DNA of 64,000 nucleotides from Candidatus Krumholzibacteriota bacterium. Lineage in GTDB: Bacteria; Krumholzibacteriota; Krumholzibacteriia; JAJRXK01. Below, in pieces: positions 27,205-36,987 of this stretch. The stretch's first letter is position 1. Each line of letters opens with the position of its first letter. The DNA lies in the NCBI GenBank assembly GCA_024276305.1, contig JAJRXK010000040.1, positions 1 through 64,000 on the forward strand. Direction: 5' to 3'. The position numbers and the translations under genes are program-made. The notes under the pieces are model-generated. The model had not been told where the DNA came from, ran no database searches, and was given only the letters and a program-made list of their open reading frames with translations.

Positions 27205-30200
27205 GAGGCGAGAAGAGGCCCGGCGGCTTCGAGGCCTTCGATGTGGTGACCACTCCCGTCGAGTCGGGGATCACTCTCATCGAGGCCAGCGCAGGGACGG
27301 GCAAGACCTTCGCGCTGACCACTTTGGCCGTACGCATGCTCTTGGGCGAAGAAATTCAGGAATTGCGGGAAGTGTTGCTGGTGACTTTCACCGAAAAGGC
27401 GACCGCCGAACTGAAGGCCCGTCTGCGCAGTCGGTTGGTCGAGACGATCGAAGTGCTGGAGGGGCGGCGACAGGACGAAGTCCTGCAGAGGATCTGCGAC
27501 CGGGCCGGTGCCCTCTCGGCGGGACCCGTGCGGGACCGGGCGGTGTTGCGGTTGCAGCTCGCCCTGAGCGCTTTCGACGAAGTGCGGGTCCAAACGCTCC
27601 ATGCTTTCTGCGGGCAGCTCCTGCGGGAGTCCGCCTTCGAATTGGGAGAGACCTTCTCTGCGGAGTTCGTGGAGTCGGCGATCGAGGTGGAAGCGCAGGC
27701 TCTGGTCGACACCTGGCGCAGCTTCGCCCTCGATGCCCCCGCGTGGTGGGCCGATCTGATCGCGAGCTCCGGCCTGAAGCTGGACCTTCTGAAGTCGGAC
27801 TTTCGAACGGTGCTCAACCATCGAGATGCCGACTTCGGCGACTCTCTCGAGACGGTTGCGGAATTCCAGCGTCGGGCCCGCGCTCTCTTCGAAGAGTTGT
27901 CCCGGACGGTGGACCGTCAGGAGATGATCCGGCGTCTGGATTCGGTGAAGAAGTGGTTGAAGTCCGCAAAAGAGAAGGGATTGGATCAGAGGATTCGGGC
28001 GAAGCTCGAAGGAGTGGAGCCCGTCGACACCTGGCTGTTGGGTCAAATGGGACCCCAGGGCTGGGTGCAGGAGAGTTCGGCCGCGGATCGACGGGAACTC
28101 CTTCCCTGGTTCGAGGAGGATCCGGTGGGGCGGCGGCTGGCGGCGTGGGCGGAGTTGGTGGCGGAGCTCCCGCGAGTGGGATCGATTGCCCTCTGGCGTG
28201 GGGCCCGAGAGCGCTACGCGACCATCAAAGCCCGGGACAATCTTCTCGACTACGACGATCTCATCGAGGGGGTCTACCGGAGCGTCCAAGATCCGGCGCG
28301 GTCGACCATGCTTCGGAGGCGGGTGCAGACCCAGCTGAAGGTCGCGCTCATCGACGAATTCCAGGACACGGATCGGCGACAGTGGACGATTTTCGAGAGT
28401 CTCTTCGCTGGACAGCGCTTGGTGTTGGTGGGCGATCCCAAGCAGGCGATCTATGCCTTTCGCGGAGCCGATGTTCGGACCTATCTGCGAGCGAGCCGCT
28501 CTGCGGGGTGCAGGACCACCCTCGAGCGCAATTATCGCAGCCACCCCGAGCTCGTGGCCGCGGTGGACCTCCTCTTCGGCCGCTTCGTTCCTTCCTTCGG
28601 CCATGAGGAGATCCGCTTTCCGCACACCACGGGAGCTCTCGATCCTCGCGAAGTTTCGTTGCGGGGCGACGATCGACCGCCATTTCTCTTCGACGTCCTT
28701 GGGAAGGACTTCGTCAAAGCACCCCAGCCGGTGGTGGAGAGAGAGATCCTTCACCGCGTGGTCCGCGAGATCTCGAGGATGGTCGAGAACCCGCCCCTGC
28801 TCGGAAGCTCTTGCCCGACCGAGGAACGGCCTCTGAATGCGGGAGATGTGGCCGTACTGGTCCGCAAGCGATCCCAGGGCATCGCGGTGGTCGAGGCCTT
28901 GCGACAGGCCGGAGTGTCTGCCGTCCTCGCCCAGCCCGGAGACATCTACGAGTCGGCCGAGATGCGCGATCTGGAACTCGTGCTGAGGGCCGTTCTCCAA
29001 CCCCGTCGAGCGGGTCTCCGCCAACGCGCGGCGGCCACCCTCCTGTGGGGTGCCACTCTGGAGGAGAGCTTCGAAGCGGTAGGTGTGGGCGAGGGCGCGA
29101 CCCGGGGCGGAGAATGGGCCGAACTCCTTCAACAGCTCCAGAGGCTGTGGCGAGAGAAGGGTTTCATTCCCATGTGCGGCGAGTTGTTGGAGCGCCGTCG
29201 AGTGCGCCAGAGATTGCTCTGTCTCGAAGATGGAGAGCGACGCTGGACCAATGTCCAGCATGCGGTGGAGATCCTCGACCGCGACGCTCTCGAGGGGCAC
29301 CTCGATGCCAACGCTCTTCTGAGATGGATCGGTCGACAGCGGGGACAGTCTCCCGACGACGATCGTCGCCAACTGCGTCTGGAGCGGGATCGCGAAGCGG
29401 TGCAGGTGGTCACCGTGCACAAGTGCAAGGGCTTGGAGTTCGAAGTGGTTCTCTGTCCTTTTCTTTACGGTGCGGTCGCGGCGCCCAAGACCCATCGAGT
29501 GGTCCTGCTGCAGTCGGATCGCGGCGACGCCTCGGGGCGATTCCTCCTGCGGGTTCCCTCGGTGGCCGCTCAGGCCAGGGATGCTGCCTTGCGAGCCCTT
29601 CTCGCGGAGGCGGAGTTCGAAAGCCTCGCCGAGGATCTGCGTCTGGTCTACGTCGCGGTCACGAGGGCGCGGCGTCGCTGTGTGGTGTGGACCGGGGCGA
29701 CCGGCAAGGATGCCTCGCGTTCCGCCCTGAGTTTCTTGCTTCACGCCTCGGATCGACCCGAGGGCATGAGCGCATCGCAGTGGTGGCAGCAGTGCCAAGA
29801 GGCTGCAGCTGCGGCGTGGGCCGATCCCGTGGGGGTGATGGAACGGCTCTGCGAGGAGTCGAGCGGGCGGTGGGGTCTGCTCGGAGAGAATGCCCAGGCC
29901 GGGCCTCGGGTCGAGGCCACCACGACCTCCGAAGCCGGCCGGCCGCTCCGGGCCGCGGCCTTTCCTCCCGGCCGTCGACTCGAACGGGAGCGGGTGGTCA
30001 GCTTCACGAGTTGGACTCGCGAGAGCGGTCATTTCGCGCTACGGGATCACCTCGACCCCTCGGAGGAGGAGGGCCGGGTTACGGTCTCGCCCCGAGGGAT
30101 CTTCGCCTTCTCTCGAGGAGCCCGGGCCGGTCTCTGTTTGCACGAGATCCTCGAGAGAGTTCCCTGGGCGGAATCTTCGACCGAGGATCGGCAGTCCTCG

Positions 30201-30878
30201 ATCCGGACGATTCTGCGGCGCTACGGCTTGGATCGGCCCGAAGCCCATTCGGCGGAACTGAGTCCGGTGGCCAGTGTGGAGGAGATGCTGGAGAGGGTCG
30301 CGAAGCTGCGAGTGCCGACCACCGCATTGCGTTTCGCCGATCTTCCGGCGGAGGATCGCCGGGCGGAATGGGCCTTCGATGCGGATCTCGGAAGAGTGGA
30401 CCGGGTCTCGCCTCGCCGATTGGCTCGGGTGTTCCGCACCCATGGCCAGGCGGGTTGGGTGGAGGAATTCACGGCGCGTCTCGACCGACTCCCACCGCGC
30501 CAAGTGCGCGGGGTCCTGACCGGTTTCGTCGATCTGATCTATCGAGTCGAGGGACGGTGGTGGGTCCTGGATTGGAAATCGAATCATCTCGGGAATGGAC
30601 TGGCGGACTACGATGCGGTGGCCTTGGAGCGCTCGATGCTCGAGCACGACTATTTCTTGCAGTCCCACCTCTATCTGGTGGCTCTGCACCGGCATCTGCG
30701 ACGTTGCGTGACGGACTACGACCCGGCCACCCACCTCGGCGGTTCGATCTATGTCTACCTACGGGGACTCGATGAGAGTGGAGAGTCGGGGTGCGTGGTC
30801 GAAGCCGCTTCTGCGAAATTGATCGACGCACTCGACGCCGCTCTCGATGGCGATGCCGATCGATCAGGAGCATCATGA
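27201..30878 (+). CDS. recB: Exodeoxyribonuclease V subunit beta (RecB), helicase-nuclease
   Basis: 1225 residues. A UvrD-type helicase has Walker A EASAGTGKT (about 26-34), motif Ia 'LLVTFTEKATAELKARLR', motif II 'ALIDEFQDTDRRQW', motif III 'LVLVGDPKQAIYAFRGAD', 'TLERNYRSHPELV', and motif V/VI 'VTVHKCKGLEFEVV' and 'RLVYVAVTRAR'. The C-terminal nuclease has VLDWKSNHLG (about 1120), with the Asp and Lys of the RecB motif, and the later QxxxY element in 'FLQSHLYLVAL'. RecB is the 3'-5' helicase and the only nuclease of RecBCD, acting on double-strand breaks. It overlaps recC and recD by four bases each. Confidence 0.95.
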   Translation: MRGEKRPGGFEAFDVVTTPVESGITLIEASAGTGKTFALTTLAVRMLLGEEIQELREVLLVTFTEKATAELKARLRSRLVETIEVLEGRRQDEVLQRICDRAGALSAGPVRDRAVLRLQLALSAFDEVRVQTLHAFCGQLLRESAFELGETFSAEFVESAIEVEAQALVDTWRSFALDAPAWWADLIASSGLKLDLLKSDFRTVLNHRDADFGDSLETVAEFQRRARALFEELSRTVDRQEMIRRLDSVKKWLKSAKEKGLDQRIRAKLEGVEPVDTWLLGQMGPQGWVQESSAADRRELLPWFEEDPVGRRLAAWAELVAELPRVGSIALWRGARERYATIKARDNLLDYDDLIEGVYRSVQDPARSTMLRRRVQTQLKVALIDEFQDTDRRQWTIFESLFAGQRLVLVGDPKQAIYAFRGADVRTYLRASRSAGCRTTLERNYRSHPELVAAVDLLFGRFVPSFGHEEIRFPHTTGALDPREVSLRGDDRPPFLFDVLGKDFVKAPQPVVEREILHRVVREISRMVENPPLLGSSCPTEERPLNAGDVAVLVRKRSQGIAVVEALRQAGVSAVLAQPGDIYESAEMRDLELVLRAVLQPRRAGLRQRAAATLLWGATLEESFEAVGVGEGATRGGEWAELLQQLQRLWREKGFIPMCGELLERRRVRQRLLCLEDGERRWTNVQHAVEILDRDALEGHLDANALLRWIGRQRGQSPDDDRRQLRLERDREAVQVVTVHKCKGLEFEVVLCPFLYGAVAAPKTHRVVLLQSDRGDASGRFLLRVPSVAAQARDAALRALLAEAEFESLAEDLRLVYVAVTRARRRCVVWTGATGKDASRSALSFLLHASDRPEGMSASQWWQQCQEAAAAAWADPVGVMERLCEESSGRWGLLGENAQAGPRVEATTTSEAGRPLRAAAFPPGRRLERERVVSFTSWTRESGHFALRDHLDPSEEEGRVTVSPRGIFAFSRGARAGLCLHEILERVPWAESSTEDRQSSIRTILRRYGLDRPEAHSAELSPVASVEEMLERVAKLRVPTTALRFADLPAEDRRAEWAFDADLGRVDRVSPRRLARVFRTHGQAGWVEEFTARLDRLPPRQVRGVLTGFVDLIYRVEGRWWVLDWKSNHLGNGLADYDAVALERSMLEHDYFLQSHLYLVALHRHLRRCVTDYDPATHLGGSIYVYLRGLDESGESGCVVEAASAKLIDALDAALDGDADRSGAS

Positions 30879-32581
30879 TGAAGTCTGCCAGGGAGTTCGC
30901 CCGCAGCCTCGAGGCCTTGGCCGCGGGGAGGGGGGACGCGGTGGTGGCGACCGAGACTGCGCTGCGCTGCTTCGAAGTCGAGACTGCAGATGACTCCGCG
31001 GTCGCCGAGGTGGTGGGCCTCTCGGTGTGGCTTCTGCTCCAACTGCGCGGCCGGGGTCATAGCTGCGTGCTTCTCGAGGAGTGGGCGGGACGCGTTCCTC
31101 TGGTGGGGGCGGTCGCAGAGCCGCCGGCTGCACATGCGACCTTGCCCGATCTCGAGGAGTGGGAATCGGCACTGGATCGGTCCTCCTTGGTGGGTCGGAA
31201 CGAAACCGGAGAGGGATCCTCCCTCTTGGTCCTCGACGGGAGAGGGCGACTCTATCTGCGACGAGACTTGGTGGCCGAGAATCGACTTGCCTTCCTGCTG
31301 GCCGAGCGCTTGCGCGAGGCCGCGCCCGCGCCCGCCGAAGGGGAGAGCGCCACGGAGATCGATCGCGTGGTGACCGCGGCGCGCCGGGGCGGTCTCACCG
31401 TGATCACCGGAGGGCCGGGGACGGGGAAGACCACTGCGGTGCGGACGGTGTTGCGGGCATTGGTCCGTGAGGATCCGGCCTTGCGAGTGGCCCTTGCCGC
31501 GCCCACCGGCAAGGCCGCGGCCCGCCTGGCCGAAGCCTTGGATCCGACCGAGGCGGTTCCGGTGCGCACCCTGCACCGTCTGCTGGCATTGCATCCTCTC
31601 TACGTCGACGCCGATCCCCCGCTCCTTCCCTACGATTTGGTGGTGGTCGACGAGGCTTCGATGGTCGACCTCCATCTGATGTTCGAATTGCTGCGACGTC
31701 TCGAACCGACCGCCCGGCTGATTCTGGTCGGGGACGCCCAGCAACTCGCCAGCGTGGATGCGGGTTCGGTCCTCGCCGATCTGCGGCGTGCGGCGATGTC
31801 GGAAGGGACACCTCCCCCGTTGCGGGCCTCCATGGTGGAGCTTCGCAGGAACTGGCGCTTCGAGGACCAGCCCGGGATCAGCGCGTTGGCCGAGGCCATC
31901 CGTGATGGAGAAGCAGATCAGGCGGTAGAAGTGCTCTGCTCCGGGACCCCGGACCTGGTGCACCACTCCACCGAGGAGGGTATGCGCCGACTCTGCGATC
32001 GTGCGGTCGCCGCTTGGCAAGCGGCGGTGGGGGGAGGCGATCTTCGCGACGCGGCTCGACTGCTCCGCGAGACGCGGGTGCTCTGCGCGTTGCGCGAGGG
32101 CCCGGTTGGAGTGGGAGGATTGACGCGGCGGATCGAGCGCAGCTTGAGGAAGGTGGGAGCTCGGGTGGACGATCTGGCCTATGTCGGTCAGCCATTGCTC
32201 ATCACCGAGAACTCTCCCGAGACGGATTTGGCCAATGGAGATGTGGGCATGGTGTGGGAAGTCGAGGGCCGTTTGGTGGGAGCCTTCGAGAGTGGGGATG
32301 GAGGATTGCGAAGCATTCCGGTCTCGCAGCTTCCGGCCCATGTCGACGCCTGGGCGATGACCATTCACAAGTCCCAGGGAAGCGAGTTCGACGAGGTATG
32401 GTTGGTTCTTCCTCCCGAGAGCCATCCTCTGGCCACCCGAGATCTGGTCTACACCGGGGTCACCCGAGCAAGGGGCCGCCTTCACCTCGTGGGCACCGAG
32501 GAAGCCCTGCGCGAGTGCATCCTGCGGGAAGACCCCCGGCGCAGCGGACTCAGTGAACGTCTGGTCGAGGCGCTGCGATGA
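30875..32581 (+). CDS. recD: Exodeoxyribonuclease V subunit alpha (RecD)
   Basis: 568 residues, close to E. coli RecD. The SF1B helicase has Walker A GGPGTGKTTAV (about 178), motif Ia 'LAAPTGKAAARLAEAL', motif II 'LVVVDEASMVDL', motif III 'LILVGDAQQLASV', 'ELRRNWRF' and motif V/VI 'TIHKSQGSEFDEVWL' and 'LVYTGVTRAR'. RecD is the fast 5'-3' motor of RecBCD. The ATG at 30875 overlaps the recB stop (ATGATG). Its own stop overlaps the next gene by four bases, which ties the following deacetylase to this operon. Confidence 0.95.
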   Translation: MMKSAREFARSLEALAAGRGDAVVATETALRCFEVETADDSAVAEVVGLSVWLLLQLRGRGHSCVLLEEWAGRVPLVGAVAEPPAAHATLPDLEEWESALDRSSLVGRNETGEGSSLLVLDGRGRLYLRRDLVAENRLAFLLAERLREAAPAPAEGESATEIDRVVTAARRGGLTVITGGPGTGKTTAVRTVLRALVREDPALRVALAAPTGKAAARLAEALDPTEAVPVRTLHRLLALHPLYVDADPPLLPYDLVVVDEASMVDLHLMFELLRRLEPTARLILVGDAQQLASVDAGSVLADLRRAAMSEGTPPPLRASMVELRRNWRFEDQPGISALAEAIRDGEADQAVEVLCSGTPDLVHHSTEEGMRRLCDRAVAAWQAAVGGGDLRDAARLLRETRVLCALREGPVGVGGLTRRIERSLRKVGARVDDLAYVGQPLLITENSPETDLANGDVGMVWEVEGRLVGAFESGDGGLRSIPVSQLPAHVDAWAMTIHKSQGSEFDEVWLVLPPESHPLATRDLVYTGVTRARGRLHLVGTEEALRECILREDPRRSGLSERLVEALR

Positions 32582-34398
32582 GGCGCGAGTTCTGGCATCG
32601 GACGTTGCGGGCCTGGTGGCGTCGACATCATCCCGGGGCCCAGCTCGCGGAAGTGCAGTGGATCTACAGCGACCGCTATCGCTTCGAGGATCACCTTCTG
32701 TCGGCTGACCTCTGTCGCGGGCAACGCATTCTGACCCACCTAGATCGCCTGAAGCTCATCGATCCGGGGGAGCTGCACCAACCACGACGGGCGTCGATGC
32801 GCAAACTTCTTCTCGTGCACACCGAGGACTACCTCAACACCTTGCAAGACCGCGCGGTGGTGTCCCGCATTCTGGGCGCGGAGGTCGATACGGCCACCGC
32901 GGATCGGGTGGTGCTGGCTCAGCGCTGCATGGTGGGCGGAACGCTGGTCGCGACTCGCTACGCCCTCGATCGGGGTTGGACCATGGTCAATCTGGGCGGG
33001 GGCTTGCATCACGCGGGACCCGCGAAGGGAGAGGGATTCTGTCTCTTCCACGATCTGGCGATTGCCATCGTCCATCAGCGCGGTCGGGGTTTTGATGCAC
33101 CAATCTTGGTGATCGACCTCGACTTGCACGATGGAGATGGGACGCGGGAGATCTTTCGCGAGGACCCCAGTGTTCTGACTCTCTCCATCCACAACCGCGA
33201 TCTGGGCCACGCAGATGCCGTCGCCGATGTCTCGGTCGCCCTGGGATCCGAAGTCGAGGACTCCACCTACCTCGAGGTGGTGCGGCGAGAGGTGGGTCGG
33301 GCCCTCGAATCTCATCGGCCCGAGTTGGTCTTCTTTCTGGCGGGGACCGACGTGGCAGCCGACGACAAGCTCGGAGACTGGCAGATCAGTGAGTCGGCGA
33401 TCTTCGAACGCGATCGCTGGGTGATCGATGCGGTCCGTTCCCGGGGAATTCCCTTGGTGATCACCTTGGCCGGAGGATACGGACAGCAGGCCTGGCGATA
33501 TTCCGCCCGCACCCTGGCCTGGCTCCGAGCGGGACGGGAGATGCCCGATCCGCCGGCGACCGACGACTTGCCGCTGGCCACCTACCGCCATTTGAGCCGT
33601 TATCTGTCGGTGCCGGCGCCATCGGCGCGGCAGGAGAAGTCCACCGAGGCAGGGGGCTTCGACCTCGACTTGTCGGTGACCGATCTACCGGGGATGTCCC
33701 GCGATCCCGCTGATCGACGTTTCCTGGGCCGTTACACGGTGCACGGAGTGGAACTGGCTCTGGAAAAAGCGGGAGTCCTCGAACGCATCCGAAAGCATGG
33801 ATATCCGTCGATCCATGTCGAGAGCGATGTGAGCACGACCACGGGAAGTACCATGCGCATCGTTTCGACCCAACCCGAGCGAGTGGTGCTCGTGGAGTTG
33901 AGGGCGCGGCGCGACGGGCAGACCATTCCCGGCCTCGAGTTGCTCTATGTCGATTGGCTCCTGAGTCAGAATCCCAAAGGAGAATTCCTGCTCCATCGCC
34001 CCGAGTTGCCGGGGCAGAGCTATCCGGGGCTGGGCTTGCTGCGAGATATCGCAAGTCTGCTCTGGGTGAGTTGTGAGACTTTCGACCTCGACGGCATCGC
34101 CTTCGTCCCCTCGCACGTAGCCCTGGCTGTGCAGTCGCGGAACTTCGGTCGATTCGTCGACGCGGACCTGCAGGCGCAGTTCGAAGGCGCCTTGGCCGCG
34201 ACTCGGAATCTCTCCACGGTCGAACGACTGCGCGCCCTGCACGAAGGACGGGTCGTGCGTTCGGAGGACGGAGCGACCTACCGGTACCAGCCCAGCCTCA
34301 TGTTGGCGGCGGTGAGCGATCGGGCGAAGGAGCACCTTGCGGCGTCGGCACCCGAGGTCGAGGTGCCCCGCTACCATCTGGTGAGCGATTCGCCATGA
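32578..34398 (+). CDS. Histone deacetylase-family amidohydrolase with a C-terminal extension
   Basis: 606 residues. The N-terminal part (about 1-340) is a zinc-dependent HDAC-type deacetylase: the charge-relay His pair in GGGLHHAGPAKGEGFC (about 142), zinc ligands Asp and His in DLDLHDGDGT (about 180), a further Asp in GTDVAADDKLGD (about 257) and the GGY motif near 300. The C-terminal 250 residues ('GRYTVHGVELALEKAGVLERI', 'VLVELRARRDGQTIPGLELLYV', 'LPGQSYPGLGLLRDIA') are not part of a normal deacetylase. I believe similar long bacterial deacetylases exist but cannot check. Bacterial members act on acetylated amines or acetyl-lysine. Its start overlaps recD by four bases, so it is made together with RecBCD. 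Confidence 0.82.
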   Translation: MRREFWHRTLRAWWRRHHPGAQLAEVQWIYSDRYRFEDHLLSADLCRGQRILTHLDRLKLIDPGELHQPRRASMRKLLLVHTEDYLNTLQDRAVVSRILGAEVDTATADRVVLAQRCMVGGTLVATRYALDRGWTMVNLGGGLHHAGPAKGEGFCLFHDLAIAIVHQRGRGFDAPILVIDLDLHDGDGTREIFREDPSVLTLSIHNRDLGHADAVADVSVALGSEVEDSTYLEVVRREVGRALESHRPELVFFLAGTDVAADDKLGDWQISESAIFERDRWVIDAVRSRGIPLVITLAGGYGQQAWRYSARTLAWLRAGREMPDPPATDDLPLATYRHLSRYLSVPAPSARQEKSTEAGGFDLDLSVTDLPGMSRDPADRRFLGRYTVHGVELALEKAGVLERIRKHGYPSIHVESDVSTTTGSTMRIVSTQPERVVLVELRARRDGQTIPGLELLYVDWLLSQNPKGEFLLHRPELPGQSYPGLGLLRDIASLLWVSCETFDLDGIAFVPSHVALAVQSRNFGRFVDADLQAQFEGALAATRNLSTVERLRALHEGRVVRSEDGATYRYQPSLMLAAVSDRAKEHLAASAPEVEVPRYHLVSDSP

Positions 34399-35927
34399 GA
34401 GCGGGGGGGATGGTTTGCACGGTGGGCTTGGTCTTGGTGGTGGGACTCTCGGCGGCCGCCCACTGGTCCAGTCTGAACCTCGGTCCGGTGGGCCAGGACA
34501 CCGTGATTCTCGCCGCGTCGAGCCGGGCCGACAGTGCGGGTGCATGGGGCCGGCGCTGGGGCCAGGAGCTGCGACAGTCGATCCGACCGTCGACCGCCTT
34601 CTACCGACCCCTGGTCAACTCGAGCTTCGCCATCGACCGCGTCGTGGATCACGACTCCTGGCGTCAGCTCCACCGGACTTCTGTGGCCTGGCACGCCGCG
34701 GCGACCGGGGCATTCTTTCTGCTGCTGCTGAGATTGGGCTTCTCTCCGCTCTGGGCTTGGGGGGGAGCCATCGCCTTCGGTCTGCATCCCCTGGCGATCG
34801 AAGTGGTCCCGGCTCCCGCGCGACGGGCCGAGTCGATGGTGGTGGCCCTGATCAGTTTGGCTTGCGTGGCGTGGCCGGAGGGATCCTCCCGCTCTCGCCG
34901 GATCATCGCGATCGCTTTGGCCGCGTTGGCTCCCCTGGCCAAGGAATGCGCCTTCGTCCTTCCCCTGTTGTGGGCAGCTCTCCCCTCGGGGTCGACCTGG
35001 TGGAGGCGAGCCGCGTGGGGAGTCGTGGCGGTCCTCCCCGCTCTCCTGCTCCGCACTGCGGTCCTGGGTGGGGGTGGGGGGTATGTGGGTTGGAGCCTGG
35101 AGTTTCATGGACTCTTCGACGCGATGCTCGATCTCTTCGACCCCTTTCGTCTCCTCTCGGGTTGGGGAGCGCGGATTCTGTGGGCGGTGGTCGTCGCGAT
35201 GGCGATCTGGTCGTGGCGGCGGCGGAGTCCTTCTTCGTCGGGGGTGCGTTTCGCGGGGGCATGGATCGCCGCCAGTCTCGCCCTGCTGACCCTCGCTGAT
35301 GGGATCGCGGCTTGGTATCTCTACATGCCTTTGGTGGGAGCGATCCTGCTGATGATGACTGCACTCCGAGGGGCATGGGAACTCCTGCCGGGGGGGCGAC
35401 GATGGGCAGTGGTGGCGGTGGGATTCACTTTGGTCTTCGTCGGTCTTCGTCCCTCGCCTCTGTGGACGGACTATCCCGAGTGGGAGTGGATCGGAGCGGA
35501 GAGTTCTCGGCTCCTCTCGGCGGCAAGCGGACTCGCAGTCGAAGGTTTGGATGCATTCCACGTCGCAGGTTTGCCTCGGGAGGCCTATGCATGGCCTCGG
35601 CGACGATTTGCCGTACGATCGGCCACTGGCGTGGTCGACGACACCCTGCGGTCCTGGTGGCGGGACCGAAGGGGAATCGATCTTCCGGTGGTCTCCTACG
35701 CCGATCTGGCGCTGCTCTCACCGCGGACTCGGCCCACGCGGGCGGTGGTCGATGAGCAGGGAACTCTTCGGCTGATGGCCCCACCGGGGTCGAAGTTGCT
35801 GCCTCCCAAGTGGCCCGCGGCCGCGACGGTGGAGTTCCGAGCCCACGGGAGCAGCGCCCGGGTGGTGAACGCCGGCGAAGGACTGTGGTTGTGGACCGGA
35901 GGCGAGTTCCTGTGGATCGAGCCATGA
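34395..35927 (+). CDS. Polytopic membrane protein, GT-C glycosyltransferase-like
   Basis: 510 residues with about ten hydrophobic helices and a C-terminal soluble tail. The first loop has the GT-C-like pattern 'FYRPLVNSSFAIDRVV' followed by 'LHRTSVAWHAAAT', seen in dolichyl- or polyprenyl-phosphate sugar transferases with TMTC/PMT-like layout. The exact donor-binding Asp is not clear. 'FGLHPLAIEVVPAPARRAESMVV' and 'LAPLAKECAFVLPLL' are also typical of this fold. It may glycosylate secreted proteins or envelope polymers. It is the fifth gene of the recC operon by a four-base overlap with the deacetylase, an odd partner for DNA repair genes. Confidence 0.68.
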   Translation: MRAGGMVCTVGLVLVVGLSAAAHWSSLNLGPVGQDTVILAASSRADSAGAWGRRWGQELRQSIRPSTAFYRPLVNSSFAIDRVVDHDSWRQLHRTSVAWHAAATGAFFLLLLRLGFSPLWAWGGAIAFGLHPLAIEVVPAPARRAESMVVALISLACVAWPEGSSRSRRIIAIALAALAPLAKECAFVLPLLWAALPSGSTWWRRAAWGVVAVLPALLLRTAVLGGGGGYVGWSLEFHGLFDAMLDLFDPFRLLSGWGARILWAVVVAMAIWSWRRRSPSSSGVRFAGAWIAASLALLTLADGIAAWYLYMPLVGAILLMMTALRGAWELLPGGRRWAVVAVGFTLVFVGLRPSPLWTDYPEWEWIGAESSRLLSAASGLAVEGLDAFHVAGLPREAYAWPRRRFAVRSATGVVDDTLRSWWRDRRGIDLPVVSYADLALLSPRTRPTRAVVDEQGTLRLMAPPGSKLLPPKWPAAATVEFRAHGSSARVVNAGEGLWLWTGGEFLWIEP

Positions 35928-36085
35928 GGTCGTTCCTTGGCCTTCGATTCTGGGGTGGAGGAAAACGAAGGCCAGGTGGCGAAGACTGCAGATGCGTTGA
36001 ATCGGATTGCGGAACCGGCTAGCCTTTCTGAGAAGAACCATCCTCACTGCGCCAGCCCACGGCCTTGCCCCGAGTCTTTGCCACC

Positions 36086-36913
36086 ATGGAATACCTGCCG
36101 CATTTGCCCCAGGCTCCTCCCCTCGCCCCTGCGGTGGAAGTCCTGTTTCACTTGAGTGGGTATCTGCCCGGCCACCGTCGAGAACGAATGATCCCCAGTG
36201 GTCGCATGCATCTGGTCATCGAATTGGATGGTCGCCCTCGGCAGGTCTATGACAACCACTCCGGTGAAGTCCTGCAGACCCTACGCTCGGCCTGGCTTTC
36301 GGGAGTCCACTCTCGCTATCTCACCATCGGAGACACCGATGACGAGAGCCGACTGGTCGCAGTCCAATTCGCGGTCGGAGGCTCGGTTCCCTTCACGCAT
36401 CGTTCGGCCGCGGACTTCGTCGACCGGGTGGTGCCGGCCGAAGAGGTCTTCGGTTCGGGAGTTCTTCATCTGCGCCAAGAACTGCTGGAACTGGGGGACG
36501 CGGAAGAGCGTCTGGGTCGGGTCGAGCGATGGTTGGTGGAGCGGTTCGAAGAAGGCTTCGCGACGGTCGACTATGTGCAGTCGGTGGTGGAGGAGATGCT
36601 GGCCGATCCGGGAACTGTTCGGCTCACCGAAACCGTCGATCGGGACGGGCGGGTTTCGTACCGCCATTTCTCCGATCGGTTTCGTCGCCAGGTCGGTACC
36701 AGTCCCAAGAGCCTCCAGCGCATCCTGCGCTTTTCGAGGATCTTCGAACAAGTGCAGGGAGCACAGACCGTGGACTGGGCCGGGTTGAGTCAGGAGCTGG
36801 GCTTTTCCGATCAGGCCCACCTGATTCGGGAGTTTCGGGAGTTCTCCGGCTATCGCCCGGGGGAATTCCAAGACCTCGACTCCGACCGTCTGAATTTCTT
36901 TCCCGAGGATTGA
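36086..36913 (+). CDS. AraC-family transcriptional regulator
   Basis: 275 residues from the ATG at 36086; TTG at 36065 is an alternative and neither has a strong ribosome site. The N-terminal half (about 1-125, 'PAVEVLFHLSGYLPGHRRERMIPSG') is the DUF6597-type sensor seen in many AraC regulators. The C-terminal half has the double helix-turn-helix, with the second helix region 'LGFSDQAHLIREFREFSGYRPGEF' matching the AraC signature closely. The ligand is unknown. The next gene on the same strand, 74 bases on, is a secreted SRPBCC protein that it may control. Confidence 0.87.
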   Translation: MEYLPHLPQAPPLAPAVEVLFHLSGYLPGHRRERMIPSGRMHLVIELDGRPRQVYDNHSGEVLQTLRSAWLSGVHSRYLTIGDTDDESRLVAVQFAVGGSVPFTHRSAADFVDRVVPAEEVFGSGVLHLRQELLELGDAEERLGRVERWLVERFEEGFATVDYVQSVVEEMLADPGTVRLTETVDRDGRVSYRHFSDRFRRQVGTSPKSLQRILRFSRIFEQVQGAQTVDWAGLSQELGFSDQAHLIREFREFSGYRPGEFQDLDSDRLNFFPED

Positions 36914-36987
36914 GGTCAGAAATCTTCAATCTTCGGCGGCCTCATCGATGCACACTCTCCGCAGTCGCCTACCCGAACGGAGTCTCC

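Noticed and set aside
27153-30032. A 959-residue minus-strand open frame opposite recB
   Set aside because: It is the antisense shadow of recB, with composition typical of reverse-complement translation and no domain.
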